Of a stretch of 64,000 nt of DNA, positions 1 to 7,844 are shown one piece after another; position 1 is the stretch's first letter, and every line of letters begins with the position of its first letter. Under the pieces are notes generated by a model. The model was given only the letters and a program-made list of their open reading frames with translations, searched no databases and was not told the DNA's origin. Origin of the DNA: Cohnella rhizoplanae (lineage in GTDB: Bacteria; Bacillota; Bacilli; Paenibacillales; Paenibacillaceae); contig NZ_CAOJCN010000003.1 in the NCBI RefSeq assembly GCF_948329515.1, positions 390,974 to 454,973 of the forward strand, read 5' to 3'. The position numbers and the translations under genes were made by a program.

Positions 1-254
1 AGGTCGGTCTTCCAGCCTTGCCCTGGCGCCTGATAACTGAGCCCCGCGGTCTGGATGGCGTCTGCGTCGTTGATCAGATCGACGTCGTACGAGATGGATT
101 CGCCGGGCGCGGCCGACAGGCTTACGTAAGGCGTATAGAGCTTGGCGGTTCCCGCCGCCGAGGCCGGCGCGGGCGCGTACAGCGCCGTCAGCCCGAGCGC
201 GGTCAACAGCGTCATTACGAGGCTTAACCCTTTTTTAAATCCCGTTTTGTTCAT
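1..254 (-). CDS. Secreted protein, N-terminal fragment (NEW3-like)
   Basis: Only the first 84 codons lie in the window; the gene runs off the left edge. The ATG at 254 has a good GGGAGGT ribosome binding site. Residues 1-34 form a classical signal peptide: Lys-rich start, then a Leu/Ala core ending in an Ala-rich cleavage region near ASA/AG. The following segment (YVSLSAAPGESISYDVDL, about residues 42-59) resembles the start of NPCBM-associated NEW3 / COG1470-type beta-sandwich domains found in secreted Paenibacillaceae proteins. That family assignment rests on a short stretch. The product is probably exported and may bind carbohydrate or the cell wall, but no function can be set from the fragment. 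Confidence 0.75.
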   Translation of the reverse strand, partial: MNKTGFKKGLSLVMTLLTALGLTALYAPAPASAAGTAKLYTPYVSLSAAPGESISYDVDLINDADAIQTAGLSYQAPGQGWKTD

Positions 255-463
255 GACTTTCAAGACCTCCCAGGCGATATTTTTTTCACCTCAAGTACGC
301 GGGAGGCGTTACGGCGGATTTATTTTCGGGCCGGATTTTTACATAAAAAATGGCTTAAAGCAAGCTTAAAATCAGATAAAAATCGCTCCGGGACGGTACG
401 CAACGAGGCCGCGATCTGCTATGAATAAAATAAAACAGGTTGCGAGCGAAGGGGACGTGCGAC

Positions 464-1066
464 ATGAACGGGACTTCGGCGGAGTCGGTCCTGGAGATGG
501 CCGAGTGGCTGAAAAAGATGGAGGAGGGAGACCCGCGGGCATTCGAAAAATTGTATGCGCAAGCGGTGCCCCTGCTCCTGCCCCTTGCCTGTCAATGGCT
601 CGGGGACCGGATGGAGGCGGAGGATGTCTGCCACGACGTGCTGCTCGCCGTGATTCGCGATCCCGGCCGGTACGACGCGTCGCGCGGCTCCGTCCAGGCA
701 TGGCTCGCCGTGCAGGTGAAAAGCCGGTGTCTCGACCGATTGCGTAAGCGCAGCCGGACGGTGCTGCGGGGCGAGGCCGAGGAGCATGAGGCGGAGATTC
801 GGGCCAGCGCGCAACCGGAGGCTGTCGTGCTGGCGCGGATGGAGCGCGAAGCGGTGCGCAGCGCGCTCGGGCAGCTGCCGGGGCTGCAGCGCGAGACGCT
901 CGCTGCGGCGTACTTCGCGGCGCGCAGCCAAAAGGAGCTGGCAGAGGCATGGGAGGTGCCGCTAGGCACCGTCAAGTCACGCGTCCGATACGGTCTCGGC
1001 CACCTGCGCAAGGCGCTCGACCGCATGGGTTGGGGCGCGCAGGAAGGAGGCGGGGGCCATGGCTGA
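464..1066 (+). CDS. ECF-type RNA polymerase sigma factor
   Basis: A 200-residue sigma-70 family protein with only region 2 (about residues 20-90, with the core-binding DRMEAEDVCHDVLLAV segment) and region 4 (about 125-185, helix-turn-helix with SQKELAEAWEVPLGTVKSRV). This is the layout of extracytoplasmic-function sigma factors. I chose ATG 464 because AAGGGG lies 9 nt upstream; an in-frame TTG at 440 has no such site. The gene overlaps the downstream membrane anti-sigma gene by 8 nt, so the two are translationally coupled and the sigma is presumably held at the membrane until a signal releases it. The signal and regulon are unknown. Confidence 0.88.
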   Translation: MNGTSAESVLEMAEWLKKMEEGDPRAFEKLYAQAVPLLLPLACQWLGDRMEAEDVCHDVLLAVIRDPGRYDASRGSVQAWLAVQVKSRCLDRLRKRSRTVLRGEAEEHEAEIRASAQPEAVVLARMEREAVRSALGQLPGLQRETLAAAYFAARSQKELAEAWEVPLGTVKSRVRYGLGHLRKALDRMGWGAQEGGGGHG

Positions 1067-2021
1067 AGGACGCTGCGGCGTACCGGAGGAGCGCTGGTTC
1101 GATCTGCTTGGCGGCCGCATTGGCGCACGAGAGGCAGATGCGTTGCTCGCGCACAAGGAAGGCTGCGACGCGTGTCGCACTGCCTATGCGCAGTGGGAGG
1201 CGATGGTCGGCGTCTCGCCCGCGTTGAGACCGACCAGCCAGCCGGCTGCAAAGCCGCTGCCCGGCACGCATACATCCATGCCGTCGATCGGCACGCATAC
1301 ATCCATGCCGTCGCCCGTACCACATACCGCAATGCACTCTTTCGGCCCGCATACAGCGGTGCCGTCTTCTGGCCAGCCGACCGAGCTATCTCCTGTGCGC
1401 AGGCGCATCCTACTTCGGACGGCCGGCATGTACGCCTTCGCGCGCCGGGCGCGGAGGATGACTAACTCGGCGGTCGCGTCCTGGAGGCGACCGGCCATCG
1501 CCGCCGTCTCGGGGCTAAGCATCGCCGTCGTCGTCCTGCTTGCGCTGCTCCAGCCGTTCGCCCAGGGCGGTACGCCCGCGGACAGCGTCCTAAGTCCCGC
1601 CGCATACGCGCGGATTCATGCGCCGGACGGCGTGTCCGTGCTCGGCGAGCCGGACACGGTCGTGTACGAATCGGGCGAGCCGCAGGCCGTCCGCGCGGGC
1701 GCCGGCTTCGGCGCCGGATCGGCGGGCGGCGCCCGTGAGACGCTGTGGATCAACATGCGGACGCACGAGCTGTTTTTGCTCATGGAGGGCCTGCTGCCCT
1801 CAAGCCGCACCGACGTGCAGGCATGGGCGCGTTACGGCTCCAAGAGCGCGAATCTCGGGCTGCTTCGCTTCCACGACAGCCGCGCGCATCTATACGCATC
1901 GGACGTAAGTCCGGAGGAATGGGAGTCCGTGCTGCTCACCATCGAGCCCAAGGGCGGGAGCAGGACGCCGACGAGTCCGGAGACGGTGTCGATTCCGCTG
2001 CGTGCCGCAGCGGAGGATTAA
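1059..2021 (+). CDS. Anti-sigma factor, ZAS plus RskA-like C-terminal domain
   Basis: This 320-residue protein carries a zinc-binding anti-sigma motif HKEGCDAC (His-x3-Cys-x2-Cys) near residue 30, which normally clamps the partner ECF sigma factor. One transmembrane helix follows near residues 147-168. The extracytoplasmic part contains WARYGSKSANLGLLRF and a LTIEPKGGSRTPTSPE motif typical of RskA-type anti-sigma C-terminal domains. Between the zinc domain and the membrane helix is a low-complexity linker with four tandem 9-residue repeats (GTHTSMPSI type). The gene overlaps the ECF sigma gene by 8 nt. It probably sequesters that sigma factor and is inactivated by regulated proteolysis; the inducing signal is not visible. 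Confidence 0.82.
   Translation: MAEGRCGVPEERWFDLLGGRIGAREADALLAHKEGCDACRTAYAQWEAMVGVSPALRPTSQPAAKPLPGTHTSMPSIGTHTSMPSPVPHTAMHSFGPHTAVPSSGQPTELSPVRRRILLRTAGMYAFARRARRMTNSAVASWRRPAIAAVSGLSIAVVVLLALLQPFAQGGTPADSVLSPAAYARIHAPDGVSVLGEPDTVVYESGEPQAVRAGAGFGAGSAGGARETLWINMRTHELFLLMEGLLPSSRTDVQAWARYGSKSANLGLLRFHDSRAHLYASDVSPEEWESVLLTIEPKGGSRTPTSPETVSIPLRAAAED
1263..1370 (+). repeat. Four tandem 27-bp repeats within the anti-sigma gene
   Basis: Four in-frame 27-nt units starting at 1263, 1290, 1317 and 1344 encode GTHTSMPSI, GTHTSMPSP, VPHTAMHSF and GPHTAVPSS. The first two units are nearly identical and the last two diverged. They form the linker just before the transmembrane helix, so copy number could vary linker length without breaking the frame. 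Confidence 0.85.
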
Positions 2022-2029
2022 CCCTTTGC

Positions 2030-3244
2030 TCAAGACTCGGAGCTTGATGCCGGACGCGTGACGGATCCGTTATGACGGTCCGAAGACTTCGTTCTCCCGC
2101 CCAGGACGCCCCCCAGGAGGAAAGTCGCGAGCGACAGCGCGAGACAGACCGAGGCGAAGACGCCGATCGGCGCATAACCCCCGAGCTGGACGTACAGCAA
2201 GCCCGCGATCCATGCGCCAAGGGTGTTGGCGCCGTTCATCGTGGCGTTGGCAAGGCTCGAGATCGTGCCGCGCAGCGTGGCGTTCAGCGACGTGAGCGCG
2301 CCCATTATAATCGGGAATAGAATGCCGAGGATGGTAAAAATGACAAAATAGCAGGCAGTCGCCACGGCAAGATGGGGAAGGCGGGGCAGAATCGTGTACA
2401 AGACGACGAGCAGTGCCATCCCCGCGCAGACCGCGCGCGATGGGCCGAGGCGGCGGGAGGCATAGGCGCTGACCATGCTGCCGAGCAGGTTGCCGAGGCC
2501 CAGGAACAGCATGGCGGTACCGATCTGTCCGACCGGAAGTCCGAAGCGGTCGGACATCCATTTGCCCGCGAAGGCAAAGGCCGTTCCTCCGCCGAGGTGG
2601 AGGAGCAGGTAGGCGAGGAATCCGGCGCGTGCCCTGACGCTGCGGATCAGGGGGACATACCGACGGAAAATCAAGCCGAGCGTTCTCGCATCCGCAGCAG
2701 GCGGCATGCCGGGCAGGTGCCGGTAAACGAATACGGCCAACAGCAGCGAGGCCGCGCCGATCGTCCAGAACGGTACGGACCAGCCTCCAGCAGCGAGCCA
2801 GCTGCCGATCGGCACGCCGAGCGCCTGCGAGGCCGCGAGCCCCGCGTAGGCGACGCCCATCGTCTTGGCAATCCGATGTGCGGGCATGACGGCCGGGATC
2901 GCCGCCCATACTTGCGGCGCGGTAAACGCCGCGCTGACTCCCGCCGCGAAGCGCAGCAGGCACATCGTCCAGAAGCTGTCCGCGAAGCCGCAGAGCGCCG
3001 TCGACAGGGAAAAGGCGACCAGGCCGCACAACATGACGGTCCGGCGGTTCCAGCCGTCGGAGAGCGGCCCCGCTATCAAGGCGAAGACAGCGGAGCCGAG
3101 CGTATAGGCTGCCAGCATCCAGCCCGCATCATCCGTCCGGACGCCGAACTCCGCTTGCAGCGTCGGGAGCAGCGGCGAGATGAGAAACGTATCGGTCCCG
3201 ATCATGAACATGACGAGAAAAAACAGCGAAGTAAATTTGAACAT
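2030..3244 (-). CDS. MFS transporter, drug-efflux type
   Basis: A 404-residue polytopic membrane protein with about 12 hydrophobic segments. The N-terminal DTFLISPLLPTLQAEFGV and the loop 2-3 segment GPLSDGWNRRTVML (the conserved MFS GxLaDrxGrr-type motif) mark a 12-TM proton-driven major facilitator of the DHA1 / AraJ-like type, usually exporters of drugs or small metabolites. ATG 3244 has AGGAGTGA upstream. The gene is divergent from a WYL-domain regulator with a 112-bp shared intergenic region, which suggests control by that regulator. It converges on the anti-sigma gene with only 8 bp between stops and no visible terminator. The substrate is unknown. Confidence 0.85.
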   Translation of the reverse strand: MFKFTSLFFLVMFMIGTDTFLISPLLPTLQAEFGVRTDDAGWMLAAYTLGSAVFALIAGPLSDGWNRRTVMLCGLVAFSLSTALCGFADSFWTMCLLRFAAGVSAAFTAPQVWAAIPAVMPAHRIAKTMGVAYAGLAASQALGVPIGSWLAAGGWSVPFWTIGAASLLLAVFVYRHLPGMPPAADARTLGLIFRRYVPLIRSVRARAGFLAYLLLHLGGGTAFAFAGKWMSDRFGLPVGQIGTAMLFLGLGNLLGSMVSAYASRRLGPSRAVCAGMALLVVLYTILPRLPHLAVATACYFVIFTILGILFPIIMGALTSLNATLRGTISSLANATMNGANTLGAWIAGLLYVQLGGYAPIGVFASVCLALSLATFLLGGVLGGRTKSSDRHNGSVTRPASSSES

Positions 3245-3299
3245 CGTCGATCACTCCTGAGCTAGGGTTGCTTGCGGTTCCCATTGTATTTCATAATGG

Positions 3300-3314
3300 T
3301 GACAACAACTGTCA
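3300..3314. promoter_or_regulatory. Inverted repeat, candidate operator for the WYL regulator
   Basis: TGACA-ACAAC-TGTCA is a perfect 5-bp palindrome with a 5-nt spacer, centred in the divergent region. It is flanked by a wider TTCAT (3290-3294) / ATGAA (3314-3318) pair. Assignment to the adjacent regulator is inference. Confidence 0.35.
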
Positions 3315-3356
3315 TGAACCCGGCAAGCATTCACAGATATTAGGAGTGTTGACTTG

Positions 3357-4301
3357 ATGCCTAAATCCAAGCGGCTCATGGAGCTGATGATGACCGTTAA
3401 CCGCAAGCGGCGGTTCAAGGTGCAGGAGCTTGCGGATGAATTCGGCGTGTCGAAGCGCACGATTCTGCGCGACCTTCAGGAGCTGAGCGAGCTCGGCGTG
3501 CCGCTGTATTCGGAGGTCGGGCCCCACGGCGGCTATCAGGTCGTGCGGGAACGGGTATTGCCCCCGATCGCTTTCACCGAGGGAGAGGCCGTATCGATGT
3601 TTTTTGCGGTGCATGCGCTGCGGCATTACGCGTCATTGCCCTTCGAGGCCGAATCGGCAGCGGCGCTCGGCAAGTTCTATCTCCATATGCCGGGCGACGT
3701 GCGGGACCGCATCGACGCGATGAAGCACCGGGTGGACTTCGTGACGCCGACGAGACGGGGCGATGCCCCTTGCCTCGCCGCGCTGCTCGAGGCGGCAGTG
3801 CGTCAGCGGATTCTCTCCGTTGTCTATGCGTCCAGGGAAGAGGGGGAGCGACGTCGGCTGATTCAACCGGTCTGCATTTACGCGAACAACGGGCTTTGGT
3901 ATTGCACGGCCTACTGCTTTCTTCGGTCGGGCTTCCGCGTATTCCGATGCGACCGTATACGGGAGGCTGAGCCCGACGCCTCGGGACAGCAGCCCCTGGA
4001 CCTCGGGGAAGTGAAGCTGAGCCGCCGCGAAGCGGCCGAGCCGGTCGATCCCGTGCGGCTGCGCGCGGAGCTGAGTCCTGTCGGCGTGCAGCGCTGCGAG
4101 GCCGAGCTGTGGCTGGCGCCGATGCTTGACGTCCGGGCGGACGGGAGCGGCGCGATCGACCGCGACGTGCCGGGCGGCGATATTCCGTTTTTCGCCGATT
4201 TTTTTATCGGTCTCGGACAGGAGGCTACGGTAGCGGGGCCGACCGAGCTGAGGATCGCGATCCGGGACAAGCTCGCCGAGCAGCTCAAGCGATATTCATA
4301 A
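3357..4301 (+). CDS. HTH/WYL-domain transcriptional regulator (YafY-like)
   Basis: About 314 residues. The N-terminus (residues 1-60) is a DeoR-like winged helix with FKVQELADEFGVSKRTILRDL; a WYL-type sensor domain and C-terminal WCX-like region follow. ATG 3357 and the adjacent TTG 3354 are both served by AGGAG at 3342-3346; I prefer ATG. Proteins of this family sense small ligands or nucleic acids through the WYL module. Divergent arrangement with the MFS gene suggests it controls that transporter and itself through the intervening region. No ligand can be inferred. Confidence 0.85.
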   Translation: MPKSKRLMELMMTVNRKRRFKVQELADEFGVSKRTILRDLQELSELGVPLYSEVGPHGGYQVVRERVLPPIAFTEGEAVSMFFAVHALRHYASLPFEAESAAALGKFYLHMPGDVRDRIDAMKHRVDFVTPTRRGDAPCLAALLEAAVRQRILSVVYASREEGERRRLIQPVCIYANNGLWYCTAYCFLRSGFRVFRCDRIREAEPDASGQQPLDLGEVKLSRREAAEPVDPVRLRAELSPVGVQRCEAELWLAPMLDVRADGSGAIDRDVPGGDIPFFADFFIGLGQEATVAGPTELRIAIRDKLAEQLKRYS

Positions 4302-4336
4302 GCGGGAGGACCGCAGCCGCTGCCAGCTGCAGCGCG

Positions 4337-4513
4337 TTATTTCCGCTTGGCGCCGCCCGTTTCGACGACGGCACGCGAGTGAGCGCCAGGCAACAACTCC
4401 TTCAGGCGGGCGCTCCTGCCTTTTTCGCGCGTCAAGACCTGCAGCGCGCGTCCGATCTCCCAGGCTTTGCCCGACCAGCGGATGCGGTCGGTTTCAGCGT
4501 ATCTTTTCAGCAT
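4337..4513 (-). CDS. mciZ: MciZ-like Z-ring inhibitor
   Basis: A 58-residue protein whose centre reads RIRWSGKAWEIGRALQVL. The SGKAWEI core (residues 14-20) matches the VGKAWEI core of B. subtilis MciZ, the mother-cell peptide that caps FtsZ filaments and blocks Z-ring assembly during sporulation. ATG 4513 has AAGGGGG about 9 nt upstream, a better start than the longer in-frame codon at 4588. The gene sits next to and divergent from nudF, matching where I recall mciZ in B. subtilis. The protein is longer than the 40-residue B. subtilis peptide, with a basic C-terminal tail (SRAVVETGGAKRK). No convincing SigE promoter was found upstream. Confidence 0.72.
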   Translation of the reverse strand: MLKRYAETDRIRWSGKAWEIGRALQVLTREKGRSARLKELLPGAHSRAVVETGGAKRK

Positions 4514-4661
4514 GCCGAATTCCCCCTTCGAATGCCGCTGCAGGGCGCGCGTCTCCGTTCGACGCGCGTCTTGCAATCGGCCGGACAAGTCTATATGTTT
4601 GTTTTATGCGCCGGCTCGCCGGCAGATGACAGCCACTTGAACGAATCGGGGGATGGACGAT

Positions 4662-5246
4662 ATGAACGACAACGAGTGGAACGAAAATGGCGGACGGCAC
4701 CCTTTTTATGAGGAGACCGTCTCTACGGACAAGCGGTTCGAGGGCCGGATGATCTCGCTGCAGGTCGATACGGTGCGTCTGCCCAACGGCGATACGGCGA
4801 CGCGCGAGATCGTGAAGCATCCCGGCGCCGTGGCCGTGATCGCCGTGCTGGACGGCAAGATGCTCGTCGTCGAGCAGTTCCGCAAGCCGCTGGAGCGCGT
4901 GCAGGTGGAGATTCCGGCCGGCAAGCTGGACGCCGGAGAAGAGCCAGAGACGGCCGCGATGCGGGAGCTGGAGGAAGAGACGGGGTACAGAGCCAAGCGC
5001 ATCCGGCATGTGCGGACGTTCTCGACTTCGCCGGGCTTCGCGGACGAGCTGATTTATTTGTATTTCACCGACGAGCTGGAGCCGGGGCAGGCGCATCTGG
5101 ACGACGAGGAGTTCCTGACCTGCGAAGGACTGACGCCCGAGCAGGCGGACGAATACGTCCGGGACGGCCGCATCTTCGACGCGAAGACGCTGCTGGCCGT
5201 GCTGATCTGGCGCAATTGGCGGGAGACGGGAGCGTTCGGAGCGTGA
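4662..5246 (+). CDS. nudF: ADP-ribose pyrophosphatase (Nudix)
   Basis: A 194-residue Nudix hydrolase. The Nudix box runs from Gly87 to Tyr109 with G87, E93, R101-E102, E104-E105-E106 and G108 in the canonical spacing; the three glutamates bind divalent metal. An N-terminal strand region and KHPGAVAVIAVLDG precede it, as in ADP-ribose pyrophosphatases. It should hydrolyse ADP-ribose to AMP and ribose 5-phosphate. ATG 4662 has GGGGG 9 nt upstream, whereas ATG 4653 would sit on top of the ribosome binding site. The stop overlaps the next start by 4 nt (GTGA), coupling it to the endonuclease Q family gene. It is divergent from mciZ. Confidence 0.9.
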   Translation: MNDNEWNENGGRHPFYEETVSTDKRFEGRMISLQVDTVRLPNGDTATREIVKHPGAVAVIAVLDGKMLVVEQFRKPLERVQVEIPAGKLDAGEEPETAAMRELEEETGYRAKRIRHVRTFSTSPGFADELIYLYFTDELEPGQAHLDDEEFLTCEGLTPEQADEYVRDGRIFDAKTLLAVLIWRNWRETGAFGA

Positions 5247-6427
5247 GCGGGCTGCGCCCGTGCTTCGCCGATATGCACGTGCATATCGGCAGCAGCGGGG
5301 ACGGCAAGCCGGTGAAGATCAGCGCGAGCCGCCAATTGACCTTCCAGGCCATCGCGGAGGAGGCATCCTCCCGCAAAGGCATCGCGCTGCTCGGGGTCAT
5401 CGATTGCCATGCGCCTGCGGTGCAGGCGGATATCGACCGGCTGCTGGATGCCGGCGAGATGACGGAGGTATCCGGCGGTGGGATCCGGTACCGGGAGACC
5501 GTTATCTTGCCGGGCGTGGAGATGGAGGTGCGGGAGGCAGGCTTCGGCGGCGGCCCGTACCACCTGCTCGCGTATCTGCCTTCGCTGGACGCAATGAAGG
5601 AATGGACGGCCTGGATGTCACCGCGGATGAAAAACGTCTCGCTCAGCTCGCAGCGAATCCGCGCCACAGGCAGGGAGCTTCAAAAAGAGCTGCTGGATCG
5701 CGGCGGCTTGCTCGTGCCCGCGCACGTATTCACGCCGCATCGCGGGCTGCTCGGCTGCTCCGCGGACCGGCTGTCCGACCGTCTGGATCCGGACGGGATC
5801 GCCGCCGTGGAGCTGGGCTTAAGCGCGGACAGCGCGATGGCGGGGCGTCTGTCCCAGCTCGACAGGTATGCGGTATTGACCAATTCGGACGCCCACTCGA
5901 CGGGGGTGATCGGGCGGGAATGCAATGAGCTGCTCATCGGCGATCCGTCCTTCGCCGAGTTCGCCGCAGCGCTTCGGGGCCGGGACGGCAGGCGGATCGC
6001 CGCCAACCTGGGCCTGCATCCGAAGCTCGGCAAGTACCACGCCAGCTTCTGCCCCTCGTGCCGCTCGCCGCTCGCCGAGGGGGCGCCGGACGCCGTCTGC
6101 CCTTCCTGCGGCAGTCCGCGGCTGGTCACGGGCGTGGACGTCCGGATCGGACGACTCGCGGACCGGGTGACGCCCGAGTGGCCCGCCGGCAGGCCGCCGT
6201 ACCGGCATCAGGTCCCGCTTGGCTTTTTCCCGGGCGTAGGTCCCAAGCTGAGGGAGAGACTGTTCCGCGAGGTCGGCACGGAGATGGATATTCTTCACCG
6301 TATCGGCCGAGACGAGATCGCCGCGGTCGCCGGCGAGCGGATCGCGGACGCCATCCTGGACGCGCGGGAGGGAAGGCTGGGCTTTACCGCCGGCGCCGGC
6401 GGAACGTACGGCCGCGTCGGCGACTAA
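5243..6427 (+). CDS. Endonuclease Q family PHP-domain protein
   Basis: A 394-residue protein with an N-terminal PHP metal-dependent phosphoesterase domain (CFADMHVHIG near residue 10, later DAHSTG), a four-cysteine zinc cluster (CPSC...CPSC, about residues 270-295) and a helix-hairpin-helix-like C-terminus (FFPGVGPKLRERLF). This is the layout of the TIGR00375/EndoQ family, which cleaves DNA 5' of deaminated bases such as uracil and hypoxanthine. GTG 5243 is chosen because it overlaps the nudF stop (GTGA). Its neighbours nudF and spoIIM match the B. subtilis order. A role in repair of deaminated DNA is inferred from the family. Confidence 0.8.
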   Translation: MSGLRPCFADMHVHIGSSGDGKPVKISASRQLTFQAIAEEASSRKGIALLGVIDCHAPAVQADIDRLLDAGEMTEVSGGGIRYRETVILPGVEMEVREAGFGGGPYHLLAYLPSLDAMKEWTAWMSPRMKNVSLSSQRIRATGRELQKELLDRGGLLVPAHVFTPHRGLLGCSADRLSDRLDPDGIAAVELGLSADSAMAGRLSQLDRYAVLTNSDAHSTGVIGRECNELLIGDPSFAEFAAALRGRDGRRIAANLGLHPKLGKYHASFCPSCRSPLAEGAPDAVCPSCGSPRLVTGVDVRIGRLADRVTPEWPAGRPPYRHQVPLGFFPGVGPKLRERLFREVGTEMDILHRIGRDEIAAVAGERIADAILDAREGRLGFTAGAGGTYGRVGD

Positions 6428-6450
6428 GCCGGCGCCTGCGTTCCGGGCGT

Positions 6451-6479
6451 GCATAACCTCGCGTCGTCCGGCATACGTA
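6451..6479 (+). promoter_or_regulatory. Candidate SigE promoter for spoIIM
   Basis: GCATAAC at 6451-6457, a 14-nt spacer, then CATACGTA at 6472-6479. This fits the SigE pattern (kmATATT-like, N14, CATACAnT-like) and uses the same -35 as the dacB promoter of this window. SpoIIM is made under SigE in B. subtilis. Confidence 0.5.
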
Positions 6480-6521
6480 TAGGCGTTGGAACAAGCCTAT
6501 GCGGCGGGAGGCGGACGACCG

Positions 6522-7142
6522 GTGAAGCGCGGAGCACATGAAATGCCGTTGCGCGGCAAGCTGAATCTGTATTTGTTCGTCGGCGTGCTGATCGCCGTCG
6601 GCGCCGTTTTCGGCGCGCTTGTCGTCAATGCGCTGTCGCTCGAGCAGCAGCAGACGCTGTCGGACGAGCTGGGCGCCTATCTTGGCGGGACGGCGTCCGG
6701 CGCGATGGCGCCGATCGACGTGTTTCGCGAACGTCTGTTTTTTCATTTAAAATGGCTCGGGCTCCTATGGCTCCTCGGCATCTCCGTCGTCGGCAGCCCG
6801 TTCGTGCTCGCATTGGATTTCTTGAAAGGCGTGCTCATCGGCTTCGCGGTCGGACTGACCGTGCGCCATCTGGCCTGGAAAGGCGTAGCGGTGTCGTTTG
6901 CCGTCGTCGCGCCCCAGAACCTCGTCGTCGTGCCCGCGCTCGCGATCGCGAGCGTGTCGGCGATTCGCTTCGCCTATTACGTCGGCCGCGAGCGGCTGTT
7001 CCTCGGCCGGGGTAGGCTGCTGCCGCCGCTGGCCTCGCATACAGGCACGTCCGCCGCGCTCTTCGTCGTGCTCGGCATCGCCGCCATGTGGGAGGCGTTT
7101 GTCGTGCCCCACATCGTATCCGGGCTCTCGGACTGGCTCTGA
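6522..7142 (+). CDS. spoIIM: Stage II sporulation protein M
   Basis: A polytopic membrane protein of about 206 residues with a cytoplasmic N-terminus and about five hydrophobic helices; the NxxSL-type segment and C-terminal AALFVVLGIAAMWEAFVVP region fit the SpoIIM/DUF95 family. SpoIIM is part of the SpoIID-SpoIIM-SpoIIP complex that thins septal peptidoglycan and drives engulfment. I chose GTG 6522 because GGGAGG lies 10 nt upstream; ATG 6543 with GGAG 8 nt upstream is also possible. Position directly upstream of fur matches B. subtilis, and a SigE-like promoter precedes it. Confidence 0.88.
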   Translation: MKRGAHEMPLRGKLNLYLFVGVLIAVGAVFGALVVNALSLEQQQTLSDELGAYLGGTASGAMAPIDVFRERLFFHLKWLGLLWLLGISVVGSPFVLALDFLKGVLIGFAVGLTVRHLAWKGVAVSFAVVAPQNLVVVPALAIASVSAIRFAYYVGRERLFLGRGRLLPPLASHTGTSAALFVVLGIAAMWEAFVVPHIVSGLSDWL

Positions 7143-7193
7143 TCGACCGCTTCGCGCGATTCGGGGGAAACCGACGTTTGCCGCCCCGATGGT

Positions 7194-7223
7194 TTGACTT
7201 CCAGAAGAACCACCCCCTATAAT
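7194..7223 (+). promoter_or_regulatory. SigA promoter of fur
   Basis: TTGACT at 7194-7199, an 18-nt spacer, then a perfect TATAAT at 7218-7223, 39 bp before the fur start. Confidence 0.75.
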
Positions 7224-7262
7224 GAGACCAAGTGTGTTTTTTGGGGGCGGAGGGGGAACGAC

Positions 7263-7754
7263 ATGGAAGCCCGTATTGACAAAGTGAAGCAGCAGCTGCA
7301 ATCGCAGGGCTACAAGCTGACCCCGCAGCGGGAGGCGACAGTCCGGGTCCTTCTGGAGAACGAAGAGGACCACCTGAGCGCCGAGGACGTTTTTATGCTC
7401 GTGAAGGACAAAGCGCCGGAGATCGGCCTGGCGACGGTGTACCGTACGCTGGAATTGCTGAGCGAGATGCATATCGTGGAGAAGATGAACTTCGGAGACG
7501 GCGTCGCCCGCTACGACCTGCGCACCGACTCGAACAAGCATCACCATCACCATTTGATCTGCGTGCAGTGCGGGACGATGACCGAGATCATGGAGGACTG
7601 GCTGACGCCGCTTGAGGAGCGTCTTGAGCGCGAGTACGGCTTCTCCGTGTTGGATCACCGGCTCGACTTCCAGGGCATCTGCGCCAAGTGCCAGGCCAAG
7701 AACGAAGCCGCCTCCAAGGGTACCGAGGAAGCGGCGGCCTCCGGCATTTCTTAA
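7263..7754 (+). CDS. fur: Ferric uptake regulator family repressor
   Basis: A 163-residue Fur-family metalloregulator. Residues 1-90 form the winged helix (YKLTPQREATVRVLLENEED, then LATVYRTLELL). The dimerisation domain holds a His cluster HKHHHHHLICVQCG with the first CxxC and a second pair CAKCQ near residue 140, giving the structural zinc site. It is expected to repress iron uptake genes with Fe(II). ATG 7263 follows a GGAGGGGG site, and a strong SigA promoter lies upstream. Its position between spoIIM and yqzK-xerD is that of B. subtilis fur, which supports Fur rather than PerR or Zur. A strong terminator follows. Confidence 0.88.
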   Translation: MEARIDKVKQQLQSQGYKLTPQREATVRVLLENEEDHLSAEDVFMLVKDKAPEIGLATVYRTLELLSEMHIVEKMNFGDGVARYDLRTDSNKHHHHHLICVQCGTMTEIMEDWLTPLEERLEREYGFSVLDHRLDFQGICAKCQAKNEAASKGTEEAAASGIS

Positions 7755-7774
7755 ATAGAATCGGTTGTATCGCA

Positions 7775-7810
7775 GCAAGCCCCGGCATCCCAGTGCCGGG
7801 GCTTGCTTGA
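7775..7810 (+). terminator. Intrinsic terminator after fur
   Basis: A perfect 13-bp stem (7775-7787 with 7794-7806) with a 6-nt loop lies between the convergent fur and peroxidase genes. The following sequence is only moderately T-rich. Confidence 0.7.
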
Positions 7811-7844
7811 TGACATTTTCCGTTTCTCCTGCGCGTTAGCGGGG

